This document shows, one piece after another, positions 42,041 to 51,476 of a stretch of DNA of 64,000 nt. The DNA is from Clostridium sporogenes. GTDB taxonomy: Bacteria > Bacillota > Clostridia > Clostridiales > Clostridiaceae. The notes under the pieces were generated by a model. The model saw only the letters and a program-made list of their open reading frames with translations. It was not told the origin of the DNA and made no database searches. Numbering within the stretch: position 1 is the first letter of the stretch; every line of letters starts with the position of its first letter. The stretch covers positions 3,162,001 through 3,226,000 of the forward strand of contig NZ_CP011663.1 of assembly GCF_001020205.1 (NCBI RefSeq). Reading direction: 5' to 3'. Both the position numbers and the translations under genes were made by a program.

Positions 42041-44719
42041 TTATTTGAATAATCTTTTAACTTTCTTAGTTGTGATTTTTACTTTACGTTTAAGAACTTG
42101 CTTTATTACTACTGGTTTTAAATCTTCATAAGCTACCCCTTCACCATCATATTTTCTTACAAGAGAAATAGCATCAAACTTACATTTAGTTGTACATTGA
42201 CCACATCCTACACACAAGAATTCATCTACAACCGTTGCACCACAGCTAAGACAACGTTCTGTTTCTTTTTTTACCTGTTCTTTAGTAAAAGTTCCACGTA
42301 AATCTTTGAAGGTTTTTTTGGATTTATCTCCATCTACATGCTCTACGTTTTGTCGTGGAGTGCGATCATATCCTTCTATTTCTAAATTTTCTTTATCTAA
42401 GGCGTGGTATTCTTTCCTATCACGACCTATAATTAAACTTTGTCCTGGTTGAACATAACGATGAATTGAAATTGCCCCCTCTTTCCCTAAAGCAATAGCA
42501 TCAATAGCAAATCTAGGACCTGTTAATGCATCACCACCAGCAAAAATATCTTCCTCAGCTGTCTGTAATGTAACTGGATCTGCCTTAATGGTGTTGTTTC
42601 TATTAAGTTCAACTTTGCTATCTTTTAAAAGTTCACCCCAATCCATTCCTTGACCTATTGAAAGCAATATAGTATCTGCTTTAACTGTTATAGTGTCATT
42701 TTCATCATATATTGGGTTAAATTTTCTTTGTTCATTAAATACAGAAAGGCATTTTTTGAATTCTATACCTGTGGCACGACCATTTTCAACAATAATTCTC
42801 TTTGGACCCCATGAATTATTAATTTGAATATCTTCTGATAGTGCTTCTTCAATTTCTTCTGGGAGAGCAGGCATCTCTTCACGACTTTCTAAACAGTACA
42901 TTTTAACTTGTGTATCACCAACTCTGGTAGCTGTTCTTGCAACGTCTATTGCAACGTTACCTCCACCTATTACAATTACATCACCTTCAAGTTTTAAATC
43001 TTTTCCTAAATTTGCATCTCTCATAAAATCAATACCTGTAATAACACTTTCCGCCTCTTCACCCTCTATACCAAGTTTTCTTCCCATAGAGGCACCAATA
43101 GCAATATAGAAAGCTTTGAAATCTTTATCTCTTAACTCCTTAAGAGTCACATCCTTACCGACTTCAATACCTGTTTTAAATTCAACACCTAATTCTTTTA
43201 ATATATCAATTTCTGCATTTACAACTTCCTTTTCAAGTCTAAAGGAAGGGATTCCTAATGTTAACATACCACCAAGAACTTCTTGTTTCTCAAACACTGT
43301 TACCTTATACCCATCAATGGCTAAAAAATAAGCACAGCTAAGTCCTGAAGGTCCAGCTCCAATAACAGCAATTTTTTTACCATATTCATGTCTACGCTTA
43401 GGCACATAACGGTATTTAACATTTAAATCCTGCTCAGCAATAAATTTTTTGATTTCATCAATAGCAACTGGTTTATCAATATCACCTCTTGTACAAGCAG
43501 ATTCACATTTTCTTGGACAAATTCGACCACATACTGCTGGAAATGGATTTTCATGTTTGATAAGCTCAAGAGCCTCTTTATATTTTTCTTGTGCTGCAAG
43601 TTTAATATAACCCTGAACAGCAATATGAGCTGGACATTGAGTTTTACAAGGACTCGTGCCAGTATCAACCACATTTTTTCTATTTATCCTATAATCAGGA
43701 TTCCATTTGTCAGGGCCCCAGTCTGTATCCCTTGGAGTCTCAGTTCTTTTTATTTCCGTAGTAACTGGTGTTTTAGAACATAATTTTTGACCCAGTTGTA
43801 GTGCATTAACAGGGCAATTTTGAACACACTCACCACAAGCAACGCATTTTTCTTTATCAACTTTAGAAACATAATTTGAACGTACCATATCAGCATTAAT
43901 AAACATACTAGCAGTTCTTAAAGAAAGACAGGAGCATCCACAACAATTACAAATAGCGTGAGTTTTACCTGATCCATCTAAGTTTGGTATCTGGTGCATT
44001 AAACCATTTTCCTCTGCCCTTTTAATAATTTCAAAAGCTTCCTCACGGGTAATCTGTCTACCTCTTTTTGTACGAATGTAATATTCTGCAGCATGGCCCA
44101 TCTGAATGCACATGTCTTCCTTAAGATGACCACACCCTTCCCCCATAGCTTCTCTTGCTGTACGACAGGAACAATCTGCAACTGAGAAAATCTCATTTTC
44201 ATTAAGATATTTTGAAACTTCCTCATAACTTGCTCTTCTAGTTTCCCCTGAAATAGCATGTTCTATAGGAATAACACGCATAAGTCCTACGCCCACTGGG
44301 AAGCTACCCGCAGTTTTAGGTCCTCTTACTCTTCCATAAGCTTCAAAAGCTCTAGCAATTTGAGGATACTTTTTAACATTTTTCTTGTTATTAACCATCA
44401 TCTCCATAATGCCGGGAACCCAGGTGTCATACCAAAATACATCTACGCCATTAACTTCATTCACAAAACAAACCCCTGCATCTGCTAATTCTAGCAATAG
44501 TTTTGTTGTTTCCTCTAGAGTTTTACTGCATAAAGGCGCAATTTCTTTAGCTGTAACTTTTTTACGTATCTCCATACAAAGTGCTACTTCCGCCATTTCA
44601 TTTGTAACAACAGGCTCAAGAATCATATACTCCGGATCCGTGGCTTTAATTTCATTTTTTGAGCCACGCTTCTTATTACTTATGTGATTTGCGAGATCAA
44701 GCACCTTTTCCTTAATCAT
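42041..44719 (-). CDS. Multi-domain Fe-S/FAD oxidoreductase with GltD-like core
   Basis: 892 residues. Residues about 1-345: a winged-helix-like start, a cysteine-rich region (VADCSCRTARE, CNCCGCSC) and a ferredoxin motif CVACGECVQNCPVNAL. Residues about 350-790: the glutamate-synthase small-subunit type core, with its own Fe-S cysteines (CGRICPRKCESAC), FAD fold VIGAGPSGLSCAYF, NAD(P) fold VIVIGGGNVAIDVA and closing DIFAGGDALTGP. Residues about 825-870: C-terminal clusters CLSCGA and CVGCGQCTTKCKFDA. It should move electrons between NAD(P)H, FAD and several [4Fe-4S] clusters to a partner, which is not known. No large GltB partner is present. A near-consensus cre site lies just upstream. Confidence 0.85.
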   Translation of the reverse strand: MIKEKVLDLANHISNKKRGSKNEIKATDPEYMILEPVVTNEMAEVALCMEIRKKVTAKEIAPLCSKTLEETTKLLLELADAGVCFVNEVNGVDVFWYDTWVPGIMEMMVNNKKNVKKYPQIARAFEAYGRVRGPKTAGSFPVGVGLMRVIPIEHAISGETRRASYEEVSKYLNENEIFSVADCSCRTAREAMGEGCGHLKEDMCIQMGHAAEYYIRTKRGRQITREEAFEIIKRAEENGLMHQIPNLDGSGKTHAICNCCGCSCLSLRTASMFINADMVRSNYVSKVDKEKCVACGECVQNCPVNALQLGQKLCSKTPVTTEIKRTETPRDTDWGPDKWNPDYRINRKNVVDTGTSPCKTQCPAHIAVQGYIKLAAQEKYKEALELIKHENPFPAVCGRICPRKCESACTRGDIDKPVAIDEIKKFIAEQDLNVKYRYVPKRRHEYGKKIAVIGAGPSGLSCAYFLAIDGYKVTVFEKQEVLGGMLTLGIPSFRLEKEVVNAEIDILKELGVEFKTGIEVGKDVTLKELRDKDFKAFYIAIGASMGRKLGIEGEEAESVITGIDFMRDANLGKDLKLEGDVIVIGGGNVAIDVARTATRVGDTQVKMYCLESREEMPALPEEIEEALSEDIQINNSWGPKRIIVENGRATGIEFKKCLSVFNEQRKFNPIYDENDTITVKADTILLSIGQGMDWGELLKDSKVELNRNNTIKADPVTLQTAEEDIFAGGDALTGPRFAIDAIALGKEGAISIHRYVQPGQSLIIGRDRKEYHALDKENLEIEGYDRTPRQNVEHVDGDKSKKTFKDLRGTFTKEQVKKETERCLSCGATVVDEFLCVGCGQCTTKCKFDAISLVRKYDGEGVAYEDLKPVVIKQVLKRKVKITTKKVKRLFK

Positions 44720-44768
44720 ATATTATTCCCCCCAAAAATAATTATGTGTAAGACATAAAACATATAAA

Positions 44769-44782
44769 CGCTAACGTTTACA
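44769..44782 (-). promoter_or_regulatory. Candidate CcpA catabolite-responsive element (cre)
   Basis: TGTAAACGTTAGCG on the minus strand matches the cre consensus TGWAARCGYTWNCW at 13 of 14 positions. It sits 50-63 bases before the 892-aa oxidoreductase start, in the 246-base gap after hypB, suggesting sugar repression of this unit. Confidence 0.55.
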
Positions 44783-44965
44783 ATAGATTATAAAAATAAA
44801 AAACTTCCTTAATAATAGTAAATATATAAAAAAATAATCAACACCTTTAGGTATATTTGGCTATATTAAGTTTTCAAAACAAAAATAACCGAAAAAGCTA
44901 ATTATTATATATTGTCAAAATTATATAATAATTTTTATTTCATTATAAATATTATGAATTTTCAC

Positions 44966-45637
44966 TTAATTTTCTTTCCAAGTCTTTACTTCTTTACGTA
45001 TCCAATCAATCCATTCTTCAATTCCCTCTCCAGTTTTTGCTGAGATGGGAATAACCTTAATATTGGGATTTAGTTTTTTTACCCTTTCTTTTACTGCCTC
45101 TAAATCAAATTCAAAATAGTCTTTTGCATCTATTTTGTTAATAAGTAGAACATCAACTATTGAAAACATTAAAGGATATTTTAAAGGCTTATCATCTCCC
45201 TCTGGTATGCTTAAAATCATAGCATTTTTTGATGCACCAGTATCAAATTCCGCAGGGCACACCAAATTACCAACATTCTCTAATATTGCTAAATCAACAT
45301 TTTCAGTACCAAGACCTTTTAAGCCTTGTTTTGTCATATCTGCATCAAGATGACACATTCCCCCAGTGTGTAGCTGAATTACTTTAGCACCAGACTGTGA
45401 AACTTTATGTGCATCTACCTCTGAATCAATATCTGCTTCCAAAATACCAATATTCATTTCATTTTTTAAAGCCTTAATTGTTCTTAAAAGAGTGGTTGTT
45501 TTTCCTGAACCAGGTGATGACATAAGATTTAATAAAAAGACACCTTCTTTTTTCAATTCTTCTCTAAGTAACTCTGCTTGGCGGTCATTGTTTTCGAAAA
45601 CACTTTGCTTAATTTCTAAAACTTTATATGTCTTCAT
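44966..45637 (-). CDS. hypB: HypB-type GTPase for nickel insertion
   Basis: 223 residues. G1 is SSPGSGKTTTLL near residue 42, G3 region ILENVGNLVCPAEFD, G4 NKIDA. The GTPase-domain metal site is seen as HTGGMCHLDA. The N-terminal CxxCGC nickel site and the poly-histidine tail found in some HypB are both absent, which is common in Firmicutes. It would hydrolyse GTP to drive nickel handover with HypA, encoded two genes downstream. It is the first gene of the leftward cluster and divergent from the TetR regulator, with a palindrome in the 257-base gap. Confidence 0.92.
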   Translation of the reverse strand: MKTYKVLEIKQSVFENNDRQAELLREELKKEGVFLLNLMSSPGSGKTTTLLRTIKALKNEMNIGILEADIDSEVDAHKVSQSGAKVIQLHTGGMCHLDADMTKQGLKGLGTENVDLAILENVGNLVCPAEFDTGASKNAMILSIPEGDDKPLKYPLMFSIVDVLLINKIDAKDYFEFDLEAVKERVKKLNPNIKVIPISAKTGEGIEEWIDWIRKEVKTWKEN

Positions 45638-45713
45638 ATAAGTCCCCCCATTTTATATATAATTTAAATTATATTTTATTAATATGATGATATATACATA
45701 TATACCACAATAT

Positions 45714-45733
45714 AACATAACAACTGTTATGTT
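45714..45733. promoter_or_regulatory. Palindromic candidate operator for the TetR regulator
   Basis: AACATAAC (45714-45721) and GTTATGTT (45726-45733) form a perfect 8-base inverted repeat with a 4-base centre. It lies in the gap between divergent hypB and tetR, 160 bases from the tetR start and 77 from the hypB start, a usual place for TetR operators. Confidence 0.5.
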
Positions 45734-45894
45734 TATAATATAATACACCTTTCTCTTTGTCAATAGTTTAACATTCTAAATAATAACTATATTTTCAAAA
45801 TAGAGAATAATATATTTTTAAAGCTTTGTCCTACAATAATTTACCATTAATATTGTAAAAATATGATATACTACTTATAAATGAGGTGAATAAT

Positions 45895-46503
45895 ATGAAC
45901 GTTAATGAACACAATCGGAAAAAACAGCATATTTTAGAGGCTGCAATTATCAAATTTACAGAGAAGGGATTTGAAAAAACAAGTTTGCGTGAAATAGCCT
46001 CTGCTGCTGGTCTTACTACTGGTGCTATCTATCATCATTTTAAAAATAAGGACGAGTTATTTTACCATGCAGTAAAAGAAGCTATGTACTTTGCTCAAAA
46101 ACTATCTGAAAAGGATGAAAATAGTAATCTCAAAAGCACTGAAAATATGTTAGATGAAATTAGTAATAAAGTTAGAGAACGTATGTCAAAAATTAATGAG
46201 CAACGCCTTTTAGTTCTATTGATAGGTTATGTATTATCAAAGGGTGGAACTCTTAATGAGAGCCTTAAACAAGATTATAATGAGATCATTAGCAAAGTAG
46301 CAGACATGTACTTTTTTGCATTTGGTATTGAAAATGAATACTATAAAAAAAGCCTTGCTTCTATTTTAGTAGCTGCTCTAGATGGTGTTGCAATGCAGTA
46401 TTCCCTTGGAGTTTTAAAACAAGAAGATCAAAAATTTAAGGATACCTTTGTTAATTTTTTTATAGAAAGTATTCCTGCATTTATGCAGAAAAATAGACCT
46501 TAA
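45895..46503 (+). CDS. TetR-family transcriptional regulator
   Basis: 202 residues from ATG 45895, with GAGGTG six bases upstream; the GTG nine bases earlier overlaps this RBS. The N-terminal HTH is standard: ILEAAIIKFTEKGFEKTSLREIASAAGLTTGAIYHHFKNKDELFYHAV, residues about 12-58. The C-terminal ligand domain (about 75-200) is not diagnostic. It is divergent from the hypB-led redox cluster and should repress it until an inducer binds. The inducer may be an acyl-CoA or a redox-active substrate, given the dehydrogenase, but that is inference. Confidence 0.9.
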   Translation: MNVNEHNRKKQHILEAAIIKFTEKGFEKTSLREIASAAGLTTGAIYHHFKNKDELFYHAVKEAMYFAQKLSEKDENSNLKSTENMLDEISNKVRERMSKINEQRLLVLLIGYVLSKGGTLNESLKQDYNEIISKVADMYFFAFGIENEYYKKSLASILVAALDGVAMQYSLGVLKQEDQKFKDTFVNFFIESIPAFMQKNRP

Positions 46504-47143
46504 TTTAAATTTTTGTGGTTATTTCAAAAAAAATTTATAGATGGAAATCATAGTGTCTTACCCTCTTTCTTGCCATAAAAGAGAGTGACTATTGCTCCTT
46601 TATACCCTTTCGCACTAAGTCCATACACGAAAGGGGGCCTAGTTGCATTACAGACAAAAACCCGGTGGCATAAGGCAACCGGACATAAAGTAATTATTAA
46701 CAATTACATAATGATGTGTGTGTTCATATTTATAGCCAGAATATCCTATTTGTGGGTATAAACTTATTTAATAAGTAATAGAAATTAGAGTATGAATGAT
46801 AATAAAAAACAGACATGGGGATACCTCCTTGATACCGGCGTATCCTTAAAAAATGACGACTTTAATACACCCTTCGAATTTCCAATTTTGAAAAAGGGAA
46901 ACGGCGGTTTTGATTGTTATTTCAAAACCGCCTCATGTCCACATTTTGACCACAAAATATCATCTGCCGCAACTGCGTTTTTTTATTACCCCAGGATAGC
47001 ATTCCTTTGTAAATTACATTACTTCTGTAGCATGGATTCTGTATTTTCAATATCTAAATCGCCTTTCGTGATGATTGTGAATCACTTAAACCCAATCACA
47101 CAGATGTTTTTTGATTTTATATCAAGTCAATATTTGTTTTAAA
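46504..47143. other. Gene-free, hairpin-rich left flank of the ABC/two-component block
   Basis: No credible gene. A hairpin CCCTTTCG (46606-46613) with CGAAAGGG (46628-46635) and a GC-richer CCCGGTGGCATAAGGCAACCGG stretch (46671-46682 region) differ from the AT-rich host DNA and recall non-coding ends of transposable elements. TACCCTCT (46559-46566) also occurs at 31548 and 52674 in similar settings. Further right GGCGGTTTTGA (46903-46913) pairs with TCAAAACCGCC (46922-46932), probably the terminator of the leftward ABC operon. A 116-codon ORF here has no RBS or family resemblance. Confidence 0.45.
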
Positions 47144-49723
47144 TCAATTCATGTCATCTCGAAGCGCATCAATTATATTTTCTTTTTTTATCTTGCTAAT
47201 AGAGTACAGCATTGTAATGAATACCACAAGGAGCACGCTGAATATGCTGATTCCCATACTGCCCCATGGGAATATAAAACTGATGTCTGCTCCGCCGCTG
47301 ACCATACCTTTGTAAATTAGCCAAGAGGAGATTACCGCTATGGGAAGCCCGAATAGCAACGCCCTCATACCATAAAGAGCACACTCGAAATTCATCATCT
47401 TTTGAAAATCCCGATCAGACATCCCCACAGAACGGAGCATGGCAAGCTCTCGTCTGCGCAACTTGATATTCGTAGAAATCGTGTTGAACACATTGGCAAT
47501 GGCAATCAGCGAAATCATAACGATAAAAGTATAAGCGAACACGTTGATAATGAATACATAATTTCTGTTCTCATCATACATTTTATGCATATTATACATG
47601 GTATACGGTGATTTAATTCCCATATTTTTAATCATCGCTTCCATTTTAGCTATGGATTGTGATGGAGTCTTTGAGCGGAAGGTGGAGCCCTTAATAGCCA
47701 CATGGGCATCTGGGGTTTCAAACTCTTCTTTGAGCGAATATGGGGCTATCACCCTAAAAATAAACGGCTTATTAGACCCGGACTCTTCTAGCATTGGAAG
47801 TGTATCAGGTGGCACGGTATTGACAAACTTAATGCTTACGTTTCGCCCCTGTTCCATCTTCGGCTTGCCATTTATTTCGGGAGCAATGGTAAAATTCATG
47901 GAAGAACTTTTGAACATATCAATAAACTTGTCAACCTCCTGATTAGCTTCCATGTGGTTTGTTATTTTAGCAACGGCGATTATTTTCGCATTTTTTCCAG
48001 TATATTTCTCTGCAGGCAAGCCCAAATCTTTGATACTATTCAGATAGGTGCTGTCATCAAGAAACTGCATAGTCATTGGCAGATTAATCGTTTTATTCAT
48101 CGAATGTAAACCTGCGTATTTCTTATAGGTGTCTGAAAGATCGCTTGCTTTGGCAGCGCATGAATACTTCATAAGCGCTTGATACGAACTTTCATAAATA
48201 CCGTCAGCAGTTTTTAGTTTGTCGTAAAGCTGTAACATTTTGCTATCCTCCATGTCCTGCGTAGCCAAACCGATATCATAGGTAGTAAATACTACTGACC
48301 TCTCCGACAACTGTTTCAAATTCGTTACAAAAGCACTGGTTGATATAAACAACACTACACTTAAAACAAGTGATAGCACAATGCTGCGATAACGTTTCTT
48401 GTTTCTTTTAAAATTCTTTAGCGCAAGGGTTCCCTCCAAACCGTAAATACGCTGCGCCAGTTTTGATATTTTTACGGCTTTAGCTTCAACTTTAACCTCA
48501 TTTGTCTGGCGAATACTCTCCATAACGGGGGTGCTTGCGGACTTTCGAGCCGGTATATATGCCGAAATCAAAATCGTAACCATGCTGACCGCCGCCGCAC
48601 CGACAATCACGGGTATGGATACCTTCAAAGTTAAAGGTACGTTGCTGTACATAACATTCCCGAAATTCTTGGCCACAACAGAAATCACAAGACTAATACT
48701 GCCTATGCCCACAATAACACCAATAGGTATTCCCACTGCACCAATACAAAGTCCCTCAAATAGCACCGAATTTCGCAGTTGCTTTGCTGTGGCTCCCACT
48801 GATGAGAGAATGCCGAACTGGTGTGTACGTTCATTCAGTGATATGTTGAATGAATTATAAATCAGAAAAATTGAGCCTATCATAATCAAAGCAATCAAAA
48901 TGCCGCCAACTGAATACAAAAGCATGTTGAAGATTTTATCCTCTGAAAGTCCCATAAATCGCAACACATTATCATTCAAAACATATCTATGGCCCACCGC
49001 CATGCTGTTTGCGTAAGTATGAACTTGTCGTGGATTTTTAAGCGTAACAAATAAGTTTAAGCTGTCCGCTTTGTTTTGTGCATCTGCTTTTGTTATTAAA
49101 GTACATCCTGGCGCAGAAGCTTCCTCAAAACCTTGTAAATGGCAGATACCGACAACCTTGTAAGTTTTCTTGGTTTTTGGCACAAAAGTTTCCTTACCGG
49201 AAGTGTAAGGATCCTGTTGACCGAGATTCTTATTGCCATTTATACGATTTCCCACATCAAGTGAAAGCGTGTCACCCGCCACGAATTTAACGCCGCCTTT
49301 TACTTGAACGTTCATGGAAACAAGAACCTCACCGCTATTTTTAGGCAATCTTCCTGATGTCAGATTTATGGGCAAGGTATTAAAGGCTTCCTTGCTAAAT
49401 CCAGCTATAAAAAGATAGGGCTTTTTTGGGTTTTTCCCTCCGTTAAGTTTTGCATAGCCGATATTTTCAAATGCTGCAGTATTTGCAACTCTATCATCAT
49501 GGGTTTGCTTTTGCACAAAAGATGAATCAACATTTAAAAACTGGACGTGCCAACCACCATATTTCTGTGCTGAGCCGTTTGCCAGATAGTTCAACAGAGA
49601 AACACCAAAGGTAGCCACTGCCGTAATCATAGCTGCAGATAGAATAACTCCGATAATTGTTACCATTGTTCGTGTACGGCTTTTTTTCATGCCTTGCAGT
49701 GTAACTTTATTGAAAATATTCAT
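47144..49723 (-). CDS. FtsX-like ABC transporter permease
   Basis: 859 residues. Transmembrane helix 1 (about 20-42) is followed by a long extracytoplasmic domain, three helices (about 265-390), a further helix near 455, a second large extracellular domain (about 475-720) and three closing helices (about 740-850). The FtsX motifs appear twice (RTHQFGILSSVGATAKQLR and RRRELAMLRSVGMSDRDFQ). Permeases of this type pair with an ATPase to expel peptide antibiotics or lipoproteins, or to sense them. Its start overlaps the ATPase stop by four bases. Codons are visibly GC-richer than in the neighbours (GCG, CCG, CGC are frequent). Confidence 0.88.
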   Translation of the reverse strand: MNIFNKVTLQGMKKSRTRTMVTIIGVILSAAMITAVATFGVSLLNYLANGSAQKYGGWHVQFLNVDSSFVQKQTHDDRVANTAAFENIGYAKLNGGKNPKKPYLFIAGFSKEAFNTLPINLTSGRLPKNSGEVLVSMNVQVKGGVKFVAGDTLSLDVGNRINGNKNLGQQDPYTSGKETFVPKTKKTYKVVGICHLQGFEEASAPGCTLITKADAQNKADSLNLFVTLKNPRQVHTYANSMAVGHRYVLNDNVLRFMGLSEDKIFNMLLYSVGGILIALIMIGSIFLIYNSFNISLNERTHQFGILSSVGATAKQLRNSVLFEGLCIGAVGIPIGVIVGIGSISLVISVVAKNFGNVMYSNVPLTLKVSIPVIVGAAAVSMVTILISAYIPARKSASTPVMESIRQTNEVKVEAKAVKISKLAQRIYGLEGTLALKNFKRNKKRYRSIVLSLVLSVVLFISTSAFVTNLKQLSERSVVFTTYDIGLATQDMEDSKMLQLYDKLKTADGIYESSYQALMKYSCAAKASDLSDTYKKYAGLHSMNKTINLPMTMQFLDDSTYLNSIKDLGLPAEKYTGKNAKIIAVAKITNHMEANQEVDKFIDMFKSSSMNFTIAPEINGKPKMEQGRNVSIKFVNTVPPDTLPMLEESGSNKPFIFRVIAPYSLKEEFETPDAHVAIKGSTFRSKTPSQSIAKMEAMIKNMGIKSPYTMYNMHKMYDENRNYVFIINVFAYTFIVMISLIAIANVFNTISTNIKLRRRELAMLRSVGMSDRDFQKMMNFECALYGMRALLFGLPIAVISSWLIYKGMVSGGADISFIFPWGSMGISIFSVLLVVFITMLYSISKIKKENIIDALRDDMN

Positions 49724-50403
49724 GGTCTCACCCTCTCATCTCGCACTACTTTCCCGTCGGATATGCCGATAATTCGGTCCGCTTGCAATGCGATATTTTC
49801 ATCATGTGTAACGATGATAAGGGTCTGTCCATATTGCTTATTGCTTAATTTCAGTAATTTGATAATCTCATGTCCATTTCGGCTGTCCAAACTACCTGTA
49901 GGTTCATCAGCAAGCATCACCGCCGGGGCGTTCATCAAAGCACGTCCTATAGAAACACGCTGTTGTTGACCGCCCGAAAGCTGATTTGGTAAATGCGTTT
50001 TTCGCTCCTTTAGCCCAAGTAAATCTAACAAATCATTTAAACGTTCCTCGTTGACCTTCCTCTTGTCCATCAGTATAGGCAATGTGATGTTTTCCACCAC
50101 ATTCAGAGTAGGAATAAGGTTGTGGAACTGGTAAATCAATCCTACCTGCCTCCTGCGGAAGATGGCAAGTTTTTCATTGTTTTGGGCATATACATCCTTA
50201 CCGTCCAAATACACCTTTCCGCTTGTGGGCACGTCCACACCAGCGATAATATGAAGCAATGTAGATTTGCCGGATCCGGAAGAGCCGATAATTGCAGTAA
50301 ATTCCCCTTTTTCGATTGTAAGTGAAACATGGTCAAGTGCGGCAACTTGGTTTTCACCCTTGCCATAGACCTTGCATAAATTTTCAACTTTTAAGAACTC
50401 CAT
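49720..50403 (-). CDS. ABC transporter ATP-binding protein (MacB/BceA-like)
   Basis: 227 residues: Walker A GSSGSGKSTLLH near residue 37, Q-loop YQFHNLIP, signature LSGGQQQRV, Walker B VMLADEPTGSLD and the H-loop IVTHDE. It is of the LolD/MacB/BceA class that drives FtsX permeases. The gene overlaps the permease start (ATGA-type coupling). It lies 83 bases downstream of the sensor kinase gene. RBS GGGGGGA. Base composition matches the rest of the block, not the host flanks. Confidence 0.93.
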   Translation of the reverse strand: MEFLKVENLCKVYGKGENQVAALDHVSLTIEKGEFTAIIGSSGSGKSTLLHIIAGVDVPTSGKVYLDGKDVYAQNNEKLAIFRRRQVGLIYQFHNLIPTLNVVENITLPILMDKRKVNEERLNDLLDLLGLKERKTHLPNQLSGGQQQRVSIGRALMNAPAVMLADEPTGSLDSRNGHEIIKLLKLSNKQYGQTLIIVTHDENIALQADRIIGISDGKVVRDERVRP

Positions 50404-50486
50404 AATGTGAGTCCCCCCTTCTCATGGTTTACCTATATAATAAAACCTTCAACTTACATCTCTGTGACTTTTAAGTGAGAGATTCG

Positions 50487-51476
50487 TCACTTTGGGAAAC
50501 GAATGTTAAATATTGCCCCACCCCGCGGGTGATTTTTTGCGGTAATAGTCCCTCCTTGCCGTGTTATAATCATCTTGCAGAGAGCCAAACCAATGCCGTA
50601 TCCTGTAGAATTTGGGTTTTTCCCACGATAAAACCTGTCAAACAAGCAGGGCAAATCTTCTTTTTCAAATCCAGCACCACTATCGTGGATAGCAATTTCG
50701 GTAAACAGTGGGTTGTCCCTGCAGACAATCTCAATCTTCCCCTTTTCACCTACGCTTTCCATACAATTTTTAAAGATGTTTTGAATTGCTTCCGAAAGCC
50801 AAGCAAAATCTCCTTGAATTATTACTTCTTTCTGCACGTCTATTTCCACATCAATATCGTGCAGCTCTATTGGAATCAAAAACGGATGAAGGGAAGCACT
50901 TATTAAATTATTCACGTCTATCTGCTTACTTTGGAAAATCACAATTCCTGCGTCTAGGCGGGATAATTTTAACAGGGAAGTAAGCAGCCAATCCATCTGT
51001 ACAAACAATTCCTTTATTTCCCGTATCAATGCTTTCCGTTCATTTTCATCAGAGTTATTCTCTAACAATGACAGAATAAGACTCACGGATGTGAGAGGTG
51101 TGCGGAGTTGATGCGCTATGTCAGCCAGTGAATCGGCAAGATGTTCCTTTTCTTTTTTCAGTGCATCATTTTGCTCCCGAATACGCAACGTCATTTTTGT
51201 TATCTCACTTTGCAAAATAGAAAGTTCGCCCTCCTCCGATTCACCAATATACAGATGGTCAGCATTGTGAAGCACAAGATCGATTTGATCAGAAATTTGC
51301 GCAATGCTTTTATATCGGGCTTTGGTAAAAGCAAAAAACACTGTTCCAAAGGCCACAGCAGAAGCAATGGCAAGGATTCCAGCTAACCTATTGATTGCAA
51401 ATCCCAGCGTTACAGTGGTGGCAGCTATTAAAGAGAAGAAAATTACAAGCTGCTGAATCTCTCTATTCCGAAGCAT
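50487..51476 (-). CDS. Membrane sensor histidine kinase
   Basis: 329 residues from ATG 51476, placed seven bases after a GGGGG run; earlier in-frame starts are worse spaced. Two hydrophobic helices near the N-terminus (about 10-50) are joined by a very short loop, so there is almost no external sensor. The H-box is SLADIAHQLRTPLTS with the phospho-histidine near residue 130. The ATPase domain has N-box IQNIFKNCMESV, G1 DSGAGF and G2 GYGIGLAL. Kinases with such short sensors often rely on an ABC permease to detect antibiotic peptides. The start overlaps the response-regulator gene by 14 bases. Confidence 0.9.
   Translation of the reverse strand: MLRNREIQQLVIFFSLIAATTVTLGFAINRLAGILAIASAVAFGTVFFAFTKARYKSIAQISDQIDLVLHNADHLYIGESEEGELSILQSEITKMTLRIREQNDALKKEKEHLADSLADIAHQLRTPLTSVSLILSLLENNSDENERKALIREIKELFVQMDWLLTSLLKLSRLDAGIVIFQSKQIDVNNLISASLHPFLIPIELHDIDVEIDVQKEVIIQGDFAWLSEAIQNIFKNCMESVGEKGKIEIVCRDNPLFTEIAIHDSGAGFEKEDLPCLFDRFYRGKNPNSTGYGIGLALCKMIITRQGGTITAKNHPRGGAIFNIRFPK

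Noticed and set aside
42041..44719. Reading the 892-aa protein as a simple glutamate synthase subunit
   Set aside because: It has an additional 345-residue Fe-S N-terminal region and a C-terminal cluster domain, and no large subunit partner.
46792..47142. A 116-codon rightward ORF
   Set aside because: No RBS, no family resemblance, and it spans the likely terminator hairpin of the opposing ABC operon.
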